64,000 nucleotides of DNA from Candidatus Merdivicinus intestinigallinarum. GTDB taxonomy: Bacteria > Bacillota > Clostridia > Oscillospirales > Ruminococcaceae. Position 1 is the stretch's first letter. Each line of letters opens with the position of its first letter. A program made the position numbers and the translations under genes. The DNA is taken from the NCBI GenBank assembly GCA_018713335.1, contig DVOW01000012.1, positions 1-64,000 on the forward strand. Direction: 5' to 3'. Below the pieces are notes generated by a model. It was not told where the DNA came from. It did no database searches and saw only the letters and a program-made list of their open reading frames with translations. Positions 43,570-52,877 of the stretch are shown piece after piece.

Positions 43570-44438
43570 GAATCTCTTTACGGGACGTATATTCCGGCGT
43601 AAAAAATACAATTTTCCCGCAAACCGAGGACGCGGCCTTTGAGGCAAAGGAGCTTTTGCAGGCGGTTTTCGGCGTTTCCCGGCAGGATATCCTCCTGGGC
43701 CGGGAAACGGAGGTGGAAAGTGAGCAGCTTGACAGGCTACAGGAACTGGCCCGCCGCCGGGCTTCTGGGGAGCCGTTACAGTACCTCTTAGGCGAGTGGG
43801 ATTTCTACGGCCGGACCTTTTCCGTTGGCCCCGGCGTCTTGATCCCTCGGGCGGACACGGAACCCCTGGTGGAAAAGGCCCTGGAATTTTTAAAAGGGAA
43901 ACCCAATCCCCGGGTACTGGATCTTTGCACCGGCACCGGCTGTATTGCCGTTACCATTGGGGCGGAGCGTCCGGACGCGGAGGTTTGGGCCGTGGAAAAA
44001 TCTCCGGAAGCCTGGGCTTTTTTCTGCCGGAACAATGAGAAATACGGTGGGCGCGTCCATGGAGTTCTGGCGGACGCCTTAATGGAGATCCCAATACTTC
44101 CCGTAGAATTTGACTTGATCATTTCAAATCCGCCTTATCTCACGGCGGAGGAAATGGCCGATTTGCAGCCGGAAGTCCGAAAGGAGCCGGCCATGGCCCT
44201 GGACGGCGGCGAGGACGGTCTTTCCTTTTACCGGCAGCTGACCGGCCGGTACCGGAGCTTCCTGAAACCCGGCGGCATGATGGCTTATGAAATCGGAATG
44301 GGACAGGAAAATGCCGTTTGCGAAATCTTTTTACAAAATAGACTTGATTCTGTTTGCCAAACCAAGGACCTTCATGGTATAATAAGAGTAGTTACGGCAG
44401 AGAACAAACTTTCCCGGACTGACGCGGGAAATCAATAA
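43566..44438 (+). CDS. prmC: Release factor N5-glutamine methyltransferase PrmC
   Basis: PrmC methylates the Gln of the GGQ motif in release factors RF1/RF2, using SAM. The 290-residue protein has an N-terminal helical domain, the SAM site [15 protein letters not shown] and the catalytic NPPY in [16 protein letters not shown] chose the GTG start at 43566, which overlaps the DUF1385 stop as GTGA; longer upstream readings are in the wrong gene. A recA promoter lies inside its 3' end. Confidence 0.95.
   Translation: MRISLRDVYSGVKNTIFPQTEDAAFEAKELLQAVFGVSRQDILLGRETEVESEQLDRLQELARRRASGEPLQYLLGEWDFYGRTFSVGPGVLIPRADTEPLVEKALEFLKGKPNPRVLDLCTGTGCIAVTIGAERPDAEVWAVEKSPEAWAFFCRNNEKYGGRVHGVLADALMEIPILPVEFDLIISNPPYLTAEEMADLQPEVRKEPAMALDGGEDGLSFYRQLTGRYRSFLKPGGMMAYEIGMGQENAVCEIFLQNRLDSVCQTKDLHGIIRVVTAENKLSRTDAGNQ
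44354..44383 (+). promoter_or_regulatory. Promoter of recA
   Basis: TTGCCA at 44354-44359 and TATAAT at 44378-44383, 18-base spacer, inside the end of prmC. Downstream at 44402-44413, GAACAAACTTTC is one mismatch from the Gram-positive LexA core GAAC-N4-GTTC, a weak candidate SOS box. Confidence 0.7.
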
Positions 44439-44455
44439 ACGGAGGTAGACAATCT

Positions 44456-45697
44456 ATGGCCAAAGCGAAAGTAGTTTCTCCAGTGAAGCAGCTGGATACC
44501 CCGGAAGAAAAAAAGAAGGCGCTGCAAAGCGCCATTGAGCATATCGAAAAGACCTTCGGCGCAGGCTCCATCATGAAGCTGGGGGAAAACCGCCACCTGG
44601 ATGTGGACGTGATCCCCACTGGCTCTCTGGGGCTGGACCTGGCCCTGGGGGTTGGCGGCGTGCCCAAAGGACGTATCGTGGAAATCTACGGGCCGGAATC
44701 CTCCGGTAAAACCACCGTGGCCCTGCAAATGGTGGCCCAGGCCCAGAAAATGGGTGGCGAGGCCGCTTTTATCGACGTAGAGCACGCCCTGGACCCGGGC
44801 TACGCCAAGGCTCTGGGCGTTGATATTGACAGCCTCTTGGTTTCCCAGCCGGACACCGGCGAGCAGGCCTTGGAGATCGCCGAAGCACTGGTGCGCTCCG
44901 GCGCTTTGGACATCGTGGTATTCGACTCCGTTGCCGCCATGGTCACCAAATCGGAAATCGAAGGGGAAATGGGGGACGCCCATGTGGGCCAGCTGGCCCG
45001 GCTCATGAGCCAGGCCATGCGGAAACTTACCGCCATCATCGGCCGCAGCAACTGCGTGGCCATCTTCATCAACCAGATCCGGGAAAAGATCGGCGTCACC
45101 TTCGGCAACCCGGAAACCACCACCGGCGGCCGGGCCCTGAAATATTTCGCCACCGTCCGCATCGACGTCCGCAAGGGCGAGTCCATCAAGGACGGCAGCG
45201 AGTTCATCGGCAACGTCACCAAGTGCAAGGTGGTGAAAAACAAGGTGGCCCCGCCCTTTAAGGAATGTACCTTCGACCTGATGTACGGCGAAGGCACCTC
45301 TTATGAGGGCGAGATCATCGACATCGGCTCCGTGCTGGGGCTCATTGAAAAATCCGGCTCCTGGTACAGCTACAAAGGCGAGCGCATCGGCCAGGGCAAG
45401 GAAAAGGCCCGGGCATTCTTAAAGGAACATCCGGAAGTCAGCGCGGAAATCGAGAAGATCATCCGGGACAACATCGACAACTTCGTCATGGCCCCGGCCA
45501 AAGGCGCCAAGCAGAGCACCCTGGAACTGCGGAAAGGCACCACCATCAAGCTGGGGGATGAAGTCATCACCCCGCCGGAACACGCGCCTGTTTCCGACTA
45601 TGAGGGCGCCGAGGATCCGGAGGCCCCTTCCTCCGCCGATGACCTGACGGACATCGACCTGGATGTGGAAGCCGACCTGGATGATTTTGAAGAATGA
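44456..45697 (+). CDS. recA: Recombinase RecA
   Basis: RecA forms filaments on single-stranded DNA for strand exchange and triggers LexA cleavage. The 413-residue protein is longer than the usual 350 or so because of an acidic C-terminal tail of about 60 residues ([20 protein letters not shown], then Asp-rich). The core has Walker [10 protein letters not shown] near 80, the family signature [17 protein letters not shown], and [17 protein letters not shown] precedes the ATG. Its stop overlaps the recX start as ATGA. Confidence 0.98.
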   Translation: MAKAKVVSPVKQLDTPEEKKKALQSAIEHIEKTFGAGSIMKLGENRHLDVDVIPTGSLGLDLALGVGGVPKGRIVEIYGPESSGKTTVALQMVAQAQKMGGEAAFIDVEHALDPGYAKALGVDIDSLLVSQPDTGEQALEIAEALVRSGALDIVVFDSVAAMVTKSEIEGEMGDAHVGQLARLMSQAMRKLTAIIGRSNCVAIFINQIREKIGVTFGNPETTTGGRALKYFATVRIDVRKGESIKDGSEFIGNVTKCKVVKNKVAPPFKECTFDLMYGEGTSYEGEIIDIGSVLGLIEKSGSWYSYKGERIGQGKEKARAFLKEHPEVSAEIEKIIRDNIDNFVMAPAKGAKQSTLELRKGTTIKLGDEVITPPEHAPVSDYEGAEDPEAPSSADDLTDIDLDVEADLDDFEE

Positions 45698-46320
45698 TCA
45701 TCACCAAACTGGAAAAAATGCAGGGCAGCCGCTGGAAGGTGGAAGTGGACGGCGAATACTGGAACATCCTGGATGCGGAAATCATCGTCCAGTTCCACTT
45801 GAAGCAGGGCGCTGCCGTTGGGGAAGAGACCCTGGAACAAGCCCTTTCCGCCGCCGAATACCGCCGGGCCAGGGAACGGGCACTTTACCTGCTGGACCGG
45901 AAGGACTACGGCAGCTGGGAAATCGAACGGAAGCTCTCCCAGAACGTCAGCCCGGAAACCGCCCGGAGGGTGGTGGAACGGCTGGAAGAGCTGGGCCTTA
46001 TCAACGACGAGGAATACGCCCGGAAGCTGGCCCGGCATTATATCCTGCAAAAAAAGCAGGGCCCCCATCGGGCGGTTTTAGAACTGCGGAAACGGGGAAT
46101 TGACGCCGGTCTGGCCGCAGAGGCGGTGGACGAGGTGGAACCGGAGGAGGACCAGCTTGTGGAGCTGTGCCGCCGGAAATATGCCCGGAAACTGGAAACT
46201 GACGAAAAAGGCCGAGAAAAGGTCATCGCCGCTTTGATGCGGCTGGGCCACGGCTATTACGACGCCTGCGGGGCTGTGGATACAGTCCTGGAGGAGCTGG
46301 ACGAGCAAAACGAGGAATAA
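45694..46320 (+). CDS. recX: Regulatory protein RecX
   Basis: RecX binds RecA filaments and modulates them. The 208-residue protein has the three-helix repeats of the family: [40 protein letters not shown] and [18 protein letters not shown]. The ATGA overlap with recA makes the pair translationally coupled, the common order in bacteria. Confidence 0.93.
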   Translation: MIITKLEKMQGSRWKVEVDGEYWNILDAEIIVQFHLKQGAAVGEETLEQALSAAEYRRARERALYLLDRKDYGSWEIERKLSQNVSPETARRVVERLEELGLINDEEYARKLARHYILQKKQGPHRAVLELRKRGIDAGLAAEAVDEVEPEEDQLVELCRRKYARKLETDEKGREKVIAALMRLGHGYYDACGAVDTVLEELDEQNEE

Positions 46321-46333
46321 GAGAGGAACGAGC

Positions 46334-47674
46334 ATGCCGACAAAAATTGGAATGGTGTCCCTGGGGTGCCCCAAAAACCAGGTGGACGCTGAAATGATGT
46401 TATACACCCTGCGGGACGCGGGTTTTGAGCTGTCCCAGGACCCGGCCTTGGCGGACGCGGTCATTATCAATACCTGCGGCTTTATCGAAAGCGCCAAGCA
46501 GGAGGCCATCGAGGAAACTATGGAGTATATCGCCCTGAAAAAAGAGGGGCGGATCAAAAAGATCATCCTCACCGGCTGTTTGGCGGAACGTTACCGGGAT
46601 GAGATCCGGGAGGAAATGCCGGAAGTGGACGCCGTGGTGGGGATCGGCTCCAACAAGGACATCGTTTCCATTGTAAGGGAAGTTTTCGAGGACCGGATCT
46701 GCTGCCGTTACGGGGAAAAATGCGACCTGCCCCTGGAAGGCGGCCGCATCCTGTCCACCCTGCCTTTCTATGCTTACCTGAAAATCGCCGAGGGCTGCGA
46801 CAACCGCTGTTCTTACTGCGCAATCCCCAATATCCGGGGACCGTTCCGCAGCCGCCCCATGGAGGGCCTGCTGGAAGAAGCGAAAGGCCTGGCGGAAAAG
46901 GGCGTGAAAGAGCTGGTTGTGGTGGCCCAGGATCCCACCAAATACGGCAAAGACCTTTACGGCGAGTATAAAATCGCCGAATTACTCCAGGAATTGGCGA
47001 AAATTGATGGGTTCCGCTGGATCCGCCTCCTTTACGCCTACCCGGAGAAAATCACCGAGGAACTGCTGGACGTTATGGCCAAGGAACCGAAAATCGCCAA
47101 ATACCTGGACCTGCCCATCCAGCACTGCAATCAGGACGTCTTGCGGGCCATGCGCCGCCCCGGGAACCGGGAGCAGCTGGAAACGCTGATCGCCCATATC
47201 CGGGAAAAAATCCCGGGGGTCACCCTGCGCACCACCTTAATCGCCGGGTTCCCCGGGGAAACCGAGGAACAGTTCGCGGAGCTTTGTGAATTTGTCAAGT
47301 CCGTTCGGTTCGACCGGCTGGGTTGCTTTGCCTATTCCCAGGAGGAGGGGACTCCCGCCGGGGAAATGGAAAACCAGATCGACGAGGGAACCAAGGCCGA
47401 GCGGGCCCGGATCGTCACGGAAGAACAGATGAACATCATGGCGGAGAAGAACGAGGGAATGATCGGCAAAGAGTTCCTCTGCGTGGTGGAGGGCTACGAC
47501 CGCTGGGGCGAGTGTTTCTTCGGCCGCAGCGAGGCCGACGCCCCGGATATTGACGGGAAGGTGTTCTTTACCTCGGAAAACAAGCTGGCAGTGGGCCAGT
47601 TTGTCCGGGTGAAGATCGAGGACACCATGGATCTGGACCTGATGGGGGTAGTAATCGATGAACACGCCGAATAA
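46334..47674 (+). CDS. rimO: Ribosomal protein S12 methylthiotransferase RimO
   Basis: RimO adds a methylthio group to an Asp of ribosomal protein S12. The 446-residue radical-SAM enzyme has the UPF0004 domain (SLGCPKNQVDAEMM, with three Cys for a first 4Fe-4S cluster), the radical-SAM cluster motif CDNRCSYCAIP near 155, and a C-terminal TRAM domain. RimO is told apart from MiaB by LGCPKNQVD. AGAGG precedes the ATG. Its last 17 bases overlap pgsA. Confidence 0.96.
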   Translation: MPTKIGMVSLGCPKNQVDAEMMLYTLRDAGFELSQDPALADAVIINTCGFIESAKQEAIEETMEYIALKKEGRIKKIILTGCLAERYRDEIREEMPEVDAVVGIGSNKDIVSIVREVFEDRICCRYGEKCDLPLEGGRILSTLPFYAYLKIAEGCDNRCSYCAIPNIRGPFRSRPMEGLLEEAKGLAEKGVKELVVVAQDPTKYGKDLYGEYKIAELLQELAKIDGFRWIRLLYAYPEKITEELLDVMAKEPKIAKYLDLPIQHCNQDVLRAMRRPGNREQLETLIAHIREKIPGVTLRTTLIAGFPGETEEQFAELCEFVKSVRFDRLGCFAYSQEEGTPAGEMENQIDEGTKAERARIVTEEQMNIMAEKNEGMIGKEFLCVVEGYDRWGECFFGRSEADAPDIDGKVFFTSENKLAVGQFVRVKIEDTMDLDLMGVVIDEHAE

Positions 47675-48224
47675 ACTGACAGTGCTCCGGATGATCTTGG
47701 TCCCCTTTTTCCTGCTGTTCCTGCTGGTGGAAAGCATCCCTTTCCACGGTTTGTGGGCCCTTCTGGTCTTCGCGGCGGCGTCTATCACCGACGCCATGGA
47801 CGGCCATATCGCCCGGAGCCGGAATTTGGTGACGGATTTCGGGAAGTTTTTGGACCCGGTGGCGGATAAGGTGCTGACCTTTTCGGCCCTCATCGCCTTT
47901 ATCGAACTGGGCTGCGCTTCTTCGGTCGCGGTGGTCATTATGATGGCCCGGGAATTTTTGGTTTCCTCCCTGCGGATGGTGGCCGCCGGAAACGGCACGG
48001 TCATCGCTGCCGGGAAGCTGGGGAAACTGAAAACCGCCGTCACCATGGTGTCCATTGTGGCGGTGCTGCTCCTGCTTGCTTTAATGGATTTCGGCGCTTT
48101 GGGCGCGTCCTTCCCGGTGGGGCTCATCAGCAACATCCTGGTATGGGTCTCCGCCGCCATTACAGTGGTTTCCGGCGCGGAATACCTGTGGGTCAACCGG
48201 GCCCAGTTTACGGCCAGCAAATAA
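47658..48224 (+). CDS. pgsA: CDP-diacylglycerol-glycerol-3-phosphate phosphatidyltransferase
   Basis: PgsA makes phosphatidylglycerol phosphate in the membrane. The 188-residue protein has the CDP-alcohol transferase signature spread as DAMDGHIARSRNLVTDFGKF-LDPVADK (about 44-72) and several hydrophobic spans. The start, ATG 47658, lies inside the end of rimO. It is a member of the rimO-pgsA-cysE-cysS run. Confidence 0.94.
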   Translation: MNTPNKLTVLRMILVPFFLLFLLVESIPFHGLWALLVFAAASITDAMDGHIARSRNLVTDFGKFLDPVADKVLTFSALIAFIELGCASSVAVVIMMAREFLVSSLRMVAAGNGTVIAAGKLGKLKTAVTMVSIVAVLLLLALMDFGALGASFPVGLISNILVWVSAAITVVSGAEYLWVNRAQFTASK

Positions 48225-48246
48225 TTTTCGGAAATTAGGTGACTAT

Positions 48247-48936
48247 ATGCTCAACAGACTGCGGGCGGACATCCGGGCCGTCAAGGAACGGGACCCGGCG
48301 GCGCGGAATTCCGCGGAAATTTTGCTTTTATACTCCGGTCTTCACGCCGTCATGCTCCACCGCCCGGCCTATTTTTTATACCGGCACAGGCTTTATTTCC
48401 TGGCCCGGCTGATCTCCCAGACCGCCCGGTTTTTGACCGGCATTGAAATCCATCCCGGGGCCAAAATCGGGACCGGGGTGTTTTTGGACCACGGCAGCGG
48501 CATCGTCATCGGCGAAACCGCCGAGGTGGGGGACGGCTGCACCCTTTACCAGGGGGTAACCTTGGGGGGAACCGGCAAGGACCACGGTAAGCGGCATCCC
48601 ACTTTGGGCCAAAATGTCTTAGTGGGCAGCGGCGCGAAAATTTTAGGCCCCTTTACCGTAGGGGACAACGCGAAAATCGCCGCCGGGGCCGTTGTGTTGG
48701 AGCCTATCCCGCCGGATTCCACGGCTGTGGGCGTGCCCGCCCATGTGGTGCGCCGCAATGGCCAGCGGACCTGCAAGCCCATGGACCAGGTCCACATCCC
48801 CGACCCGGTTTCCCAGGAGTTCTGCAAGATTTTAGTGCGGCTGGAACGGGCGGAAAAAATGATTGCGGAGCAGCAGAAGGAACTGGAGCTGCTGCGCGGT
48901 CAGTTAGGAGGAAACGACCAGAATGAAACTGTATAA
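48247..48936 (+). CDS. cysE: Serine O-acetyltransferase
   Basis: CysE makes O-acetylserine for cysteine synthesis. The 229-residue protein has an N-terminal helical region and a left-handed beta helix of hexapeptide repeats, with GAKIGTGVFLDHGSGIVIGE near 73-92, GVTLGGTGKDHGKRHP and GAGAKILGP-type turns. The length is that of the shorter epsF-like group. It precedes cysS by overlap (14 bases), linking cysteine supply to its charging on tRNA. No T-box leader is visible before it. Confidence 0.92.
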   Translation: MLNRLRADIRAVKERDPAARNSAEILLLYSGLHAVMLHRPAYFLYRHRLYFLARLISQTARFLTGIEIHPGAKIGTGVFLDHGSGIVIGETAEVGDGCTLYQGVTLGGTGKDHGKRHPTLGQNVLVGSGAKILGPFTVGDNAKIAAGAVVLEPIPPDSTAVGVPAHVVRRNGQRTCKPMDQVHIPDPVSQEFCKILVRLERAEKMIAEQQKELELLRGQLGGNDQNETV

Positions 48937-50344
48937 TACCCTTACCCACGAACGGGAGGAGTTTATTCCCCATGAACCCGGGAAGGTCAGCATGTACACC
49001 TGCGGCCCCACCGTTTACCACTTTGCCCACATCGGCAACCTGCGCAGCTATATCATGGAGGACGTGCTGGAAAAATACCTGGATTATACGGGATTAAAAG
49101 TCACCCGGGTCATGAACATCACCGACGTGGGCCATCTGTCCAGCGACGCCGACACCGGCGAGGACAAAATGTTGAAGGGCGCCAAGCGGGAGCATAAAAC
49201 CGTCATGGAAATCGCCCAGTATTACACCGACGCCTTTTTCGCCGACTGCGAAAAGCTGAACATCAAAAAGCCGGAAATCGTCCAGCCCGCCACCGGCTGC
49301 ATCCCGGAGTTTATCGCCCTGGTGCAGACCCTGCTGGACAAGGGCTACGCCTATGAAGCCGGCGGCAACGTGTATTTCGACACATCTAAGCTGGAAAAAT
49401 ATTATGTGTTCCATGACCACGACGTGGAGGACCTGGAGGAAGGCGTCCGGGAGAGCGTGGAAAAGGACCAGAACAAGCGCAATAAGGCGGACTTTGTGTT
49501 GTGGTTCACCAAATCCAAATTCGACGACCAGGAGCTGAAATGGGATTCGCCCTGGGGCGTTGGCTACCCCGGCTGGCACATCGAGTGCTCCGCTATCAGC
49601 ATGAAATATCTTGGGGAATACCTGGACCTGCACTGCGGCGGCATCGACAACGCTTTCCCCCACCACACCAATGAGATCGCCCAAAGCGAGTCGGCCATTG
49701 GCCACAAATGGTGCAATTACTGGTTCCATGTCCACCATTTGAACACCAATTCCGGCAAAATGAGCAAATCCTCCGGGGAATTTCTGACTGTTTCCCTGCT
49801 GGAGGAAAAGGGCTATCTGCCCTTAGCGTACCGGCTGTTCTGCCTCCAGTCCCATTACCGCCGGTCCCTGGTGTTCTCCTGGGAAGGCATGGACGGGGCT
49901 ATGGCGGCTTACCAGAAGCTGGTGGCCCGAATCGCGGCCTTGGATCCCGACGGCGGCCAAATGGACGAACAGGCAGCGGGATGTCTCCGCCAGTCCTTCC
50001 GGGACGCCATGGACAACGACCTGAACACCGCCCAGGCCGTCACCTGCCTGTACGATGTGCTGAAGGCCGATACCTCCGACAAAACAAAGATCGCTTTGCT
50101 GGGCGAATTTGACCGGGTGCTGTCCTTGAACCTGCTTGCCGAGGCGGAAAAAGCGCGCAAGGCCGCGGCGGCATCGGAAAACGAGGAGCTTCCCGAGGAA
50201 GTACAGGCTTTGGTGGAGGAGCGCAAAGCCGCCCGGAAGGCCAAGGACTTCGCCAAGGCGGACGCTCTGCGGGACCAGATCGCCGCATTGGGGTATGCGG
50301 TGGAAGAAACCCGCCAGGGCACAAAAGTGACCAAAATTCAATGA
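48923..50344 (+). CDS. cysS: Cysteinyl-tRNA synthetase
   Basis: CysS charges tRNA-Cys. The 473-residue class I enzyme has the HIGH-type motif in YHFAHIGNLRSY, zinc ligands in the Cys of MYTCGPT and the later WHIECS and HH pattern, and KMSKS in GKMSKSSGEF around 277. The DALR anticodon domain follows. AGGAGGAAACGACCAG gives a clear ribosome site although the start lies within cysE. Confidence 0.97.
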   Translation: MKLYNTLTHEREEFIPHEPGKVSMYTCGPTVYHFAHIGNLRSYIMEDVLEKYLDYTGLKVTRVMNITDVGHLSSDADTGEDKMLKGAKREHKTVMEIAQYYTDAFFADCEKLNIKKPEIVQPATGCIPEFIALVQTLLDKGYAYEAGGNVYFDTSKLEKYYVFHDHDVEDLEEGVRESVEKDQNKRNKADFVLWFTKSKFDDQELKWDSPWGVGYPGWHIECSAISMKYLGEYLDLHCGGIDNAFPHHTNEIAQSESAIGHKWCNYWFHVHHLNTNSGKMSKSSGEFLTVSLLEEKGYLPLAYRLFCLQSHYRRSLVFSWEGMDGAMAAYQKLVARIAALDPDGGQMDEQAAGCLRQSFRDAMDNDLNTAQAVTCLYDVLKADTSDKTKIALLGEFDRVLSLNLLAEAEKARKAAAASENEELPEEVQALVEERKAARKAKDFAKADALRDQIAALGYAVEETRQGTKVTKIQ

Positions 50345-50362
50345 GAAAAGGGGCTGGAACCA

Positions 50363-51304
50363 ATGTTTGACAAGATCGTGACCATTTCCCTGAACCCTGC
50401 TTTAGACGTAACCATCTGGCTGACGACCATGGATTTTGCCGAGCCCAACAAAGCGGCTCGGGAGGAGGTATACGCCGGGGGAAAATCGGTGAATATCTCC
50501 CGGGTGATGACCTCCCTGGGGATGCCGGCCAAGGCCCTGGGCCTGTGCGGCAAGGAAAACGCCGGGCGTTTTTTGAAGCTGCTGGAACAGGATGGGGTCT
50601 CAAGCGACTTTGTCAGGCTGGAAGGGGCCACCCGGGAAAACCTGACCATTGTCATCCCCGACAAGCGGGTTCTGAAGATCAACCGCGCCGGATTCCCGGT
50701 ATCCATCGAGGGCATGAAGCAGCTCCGGACCAGGGTTGAGGACGAGATCCGGGAGGACGGCAAAGTCCTGCTGATCTTCGCCGGAAGCCTTCCGGCCAAC
50801 CTGACGCCGGAATCCTATAAGGCATTTTTGCTGTCCTTCCGGCGGGAAGGGGTCTATTTCGCCTTGGACAATTCCTTTTTCCATTTAAGCGATATGGCGG
50901 AGATCCGCCCCTTCCTGATCAAGCCCAATCTTTTGGAATTCCGGCAGATGAGTGGTTCCGACCTGCGGACAGAGCAGTCCATCATCAAGCTGGCCCGTTC
51001 CCTGACCCCTCATGTGGACCATGTGCTGGTGAGTTTGGGGGCGAAAGGGATGATCTACACCGGCCAGGACAGCGGATGCCGGATCTATTCGCCCCAGGTG
51101 CCGGTGCGCTCCACTGTGGGGGCGGGGGATACCAGCCTTGCCGCTTTCCTCTGCGCCCTCCAGCGGGGGATGGCCCCCTGCGACGCCGCCGTTTACGGCG
51201 CGGCGGCCGGGACCGCCTCGGTGATGCTGGACGGCACCGGCATTGTGACCAGGGAAATGATTGACAGCATCCTGCCTCAGATGACTTCCAAAGGGATCCG
51301 ATAG
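50363..51304 (+). CDS. PfkB family sugar kinase, 1-phosphofructokinase-like
   Basis: The 313-residue protein has the family start TISLNPALDVTIWL and the C-terminal ATP/anion-hole motif STVGAGDTSLAAFL with the catalytic Asp. The pattern is closest to hexose kinases of the FruK/LacC group acting on sugar phosphates. Substrate is uncertain, since there is no PTS fructose transporter or regulator beside it. GAAAAGGGGC precedes the ATG. It is probably read through from cysS. Confidence 0.85.
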   Translation: MFDKIVTISLNPALDVTIWLTTMDFAEPNKAAREEVYAGGKSVNISRVMTSLGMPAKALGLCGKENAGRFLKLLEQDGVSSDFVRLEGATRENLTIVIPDKRVLKINRAGFPVSIEGMKQLRTRVEDEIREDGKVLLIFAGSLPANLTPESYKAFLLSFRREGVYFALDNSFFHLSDMAEIRPFLIKPNLLEFRQMSGSDLRTEQSIIKLARSLTPHVDHVLVSLGAKGMIYTGQDSGCRIYSPQVPVRSTVGAGDTSLAAFLCALQRGMAPCDAAVYGAAAGTASVMLDGTGIVTREMIDSILPQMTSKGIR

Positions 51305-51313
51305 GGGGCTGCC

Positions 51314-52267
51314 ATGAAAAAGTTTCTTTGTGCAGTTTTGGCGGCGGCGATCGCTGCCGGGACCATGGCGATTCCGGTGAGCGCCGCCTGGGAGCAGGAC
51401 GCTTCCGGGGTGTGGCGCTATGAACAGTCGGACGGCTCCCTTTCCACCGGCTGGCAGAAAATCGGGGATTGCTGGTACTTTTTCAGTTCTCAGGGGGAAA
51501 TGCGCACCGGCTGGCAGTACCTGGGGCAGAATTGGTATTACTTCCATCCCTCCGGTGCCATGGCCACCGGTTGGGTGCAGACCGGCGGGAAATGGTACTT
51601 TTTTGACGCCGACGGGAAAATGCGCACTGGTTTCGTCCACGACGGGAACTGCTGGTATTACCTGGATGGAAACGGGGCTTGGACGGAAGATGACCCGGAG
51701 AGCCACACGGCTGTGACCAAAACCGGAAAAACCGCCTCCTTAAAAAACGGGATGTTTTATGTGGACGGCATCCTGATTGCCAATAAATCCTACCCCTTAC
51801 CGGCGGGATATGCCCCGGGGGGACTGACCAGCGAAACCCAGCAGGCCTTTTCGGAACTGCATAACGCCATGGCCGCAGAAGGGCTGTCTTTATGGGTCGC
51901 CTCCGGGTACCGGTCCTATGATTATCAGGCGGGGCTTTACCGGAAGTATGTGAACCGGGACGGCAAAGCCGCCGCAGACCGGTATTCCGCCCGGGCCGGG
52001 TATTCCGAGCACCAGACGGGCCTGGCTTTTGACGTAAACCAGGTGGATGATTCCTTCGCGAATACGCCCCAGGCCAAATGGCTGGCGGAGCACGCCTGGG
52101 AATACGGGTTTATTATCCGATACCCCAAGGGGAAAGAAGGTGTCACAGGCTATCAGTACGAGCCCTGGCACCTGCGTTACCTGGGGAAGGAAACGGCAAA
52201 GGCGGTGCAGGACAGCGGCCTCTGCCTGGAAGAATACCTTGGGATCGACTCGGTTTATTCCAGATAA
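51314..52267 (+). CDS. Secreted D-alanyl-D-alanine carboxypeptidase (VanY type) with wall-binding repeats
   Basis: The 317-residue protein has a signal peptide (MKKFLCAVLAAAIAAGTMAI, cleavage near VSA), four aromatic repeats of the choline-binding type (for example GDCWYFFSSQGEMRTGW and GQNWYYFHPSGAMATGW), and a C-terminal VanY/M15 zinc peptidase domain. Zinc and catalytic motifs are SGYRSYDYQ, SEHQTGLAFDVN and EPWHLRYLG. It trims D-Ala from peptidoglycan stem peptides at the wall. The repeat plan resembles the protein at 8408. It ends before a terminator and an AT-rich gap. Confidence 0.92.
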   Translation: MKKFLCAVLAAAIAAGTMAIPVSAAWEQDASGVWRYEQSDGSLSTGWQKIGDCWYFFSSQGEMRTGWQYLGQNWYYFHPSGAMATGWVQTGGKWYFFDADGKMRTGFVHDGNCWYYLDGNGAWTEDDPESHTAVTKTGKTASLKNGMFYVDGILIANKSYPLPAGYAPGGLTSETQQAFSELHNAMAAEGLSLWVASGYRSYDYQAGLYRKYVNRDGKAAADRYSARAGYSEHQTGLAFDVNQVDDSFANTPQAKWLAEHAWEYGFIIRYPKGKEGVTGYQYEPWHLRYLGKETAKAVQDSGLCLEEYLGIDSVYSR

Positions 52268-52322
52268 ACACGGCTGGTAGTCATCCGCCGCCAGAATAAA
52301 AAGTTCATTCGTTATGCGAAAA

Positions 52323-52362
52323 GCAGACAGTAGATCCAACAGGACTTACTGTCTGCCTTTTA
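52323..52362 (+). terminator. Terminator after the VanY gene
   Basis: A perfect ten-base stem (GCAGACAGTA/TACTGTCTGC) with a 14-base loop, followed by CTTTTATTTT. Confidence 0.88.
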
Positions 52363-52712
52363 TTTTATTGCTGTTCTTTGGCCATGCAATAAGCCCCAAG
52401 TATATACAAAGTCAAAATAAATTAACTGTAAAACATGAAAATCGGATAAAAAATATTTTTCTGGAACCAAAAACATAAAATCTTATCTAGTTTTTGATTC
52501 TGATTTTGATTCTGATATAGATGTTGTTACAAAAACATAGGAATAGATCCTTGGTTTTTGAGTATCAATTTCCAAAACTGTGCTTTGATTTCATCCCACA
52601 ATAATTATCATATTATTTTTGTGTGATAAGCACTTAAAATACTTGATTTTTTATGTTTTTTGGTATAATATAAGGGTGTTCATTTTGCTTCTTGTTCAAT
52701 TGCTGAAAAATT
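52363..52712. other. AT-rich gap
   Basis: About 350 bases are markedly AT-rich compared with the neighbours and hold no credible gene. A 12-base tandem duplication (TTTTGATTCTGA, twice, 52492-52515) is present. A promoter-like pair, TTGATT at 52643-52648 and TATAAT at 52664-52669, has a short 15-base spacer and points to the mannosidase. Confidence 0.6.
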
Positions 52713-52877
52713 ATGTCATGGAAAAACAAGGATTTGTGCACAGCGTTTGATGTGAAGCGATGATACTATAACATTGACGGCATTGTTGAGAACGGCGCTC
52801 CAGCCGTTCCAGTGGACCGGGACTGCGATGTCTTGGTCCTTTCAGAAAAAATGGAGTTTGAGGGGGTATTGTCATGA
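52713..52877 (+). pseudogene. Broken small reading frame before the mannosidase
   Basis: An ATG at 52713 opens a frame of 16 codons to a TGA at 52761. The same frame continues for 37 more codons (starting YYNIDGIVENGAPAVPVDRD) to a TGA that overlaps the mannosidase start as ATGA. The smooth second half and the classic overlap suggest the 3' end of a former upstream gene in the same operon, cut off by the AT-rich DNA. The product is not recognised. No ribosome site is seen at the ATG. Confidence 0.45.

Noticed and set aside
44402..44413. Firm LexA box at recA
   Set aside because: GAACAAACTTTC has one mismatch in the core and lies in the prmC coding end, so it is noted only as weak.
48225..48246. 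T-box leader before cysE-cysS
   Set aside because: Only 22 bases separate pgsA and cysE, too short for a T-box.
52761..52763. TGA read as selenocysteine in the fragment before the mannosidase
   Set aside because: No selenocysteine insertion element or selenium genes are seen, and the fragment has no known family; a point change or unrelated ATG is simpler.
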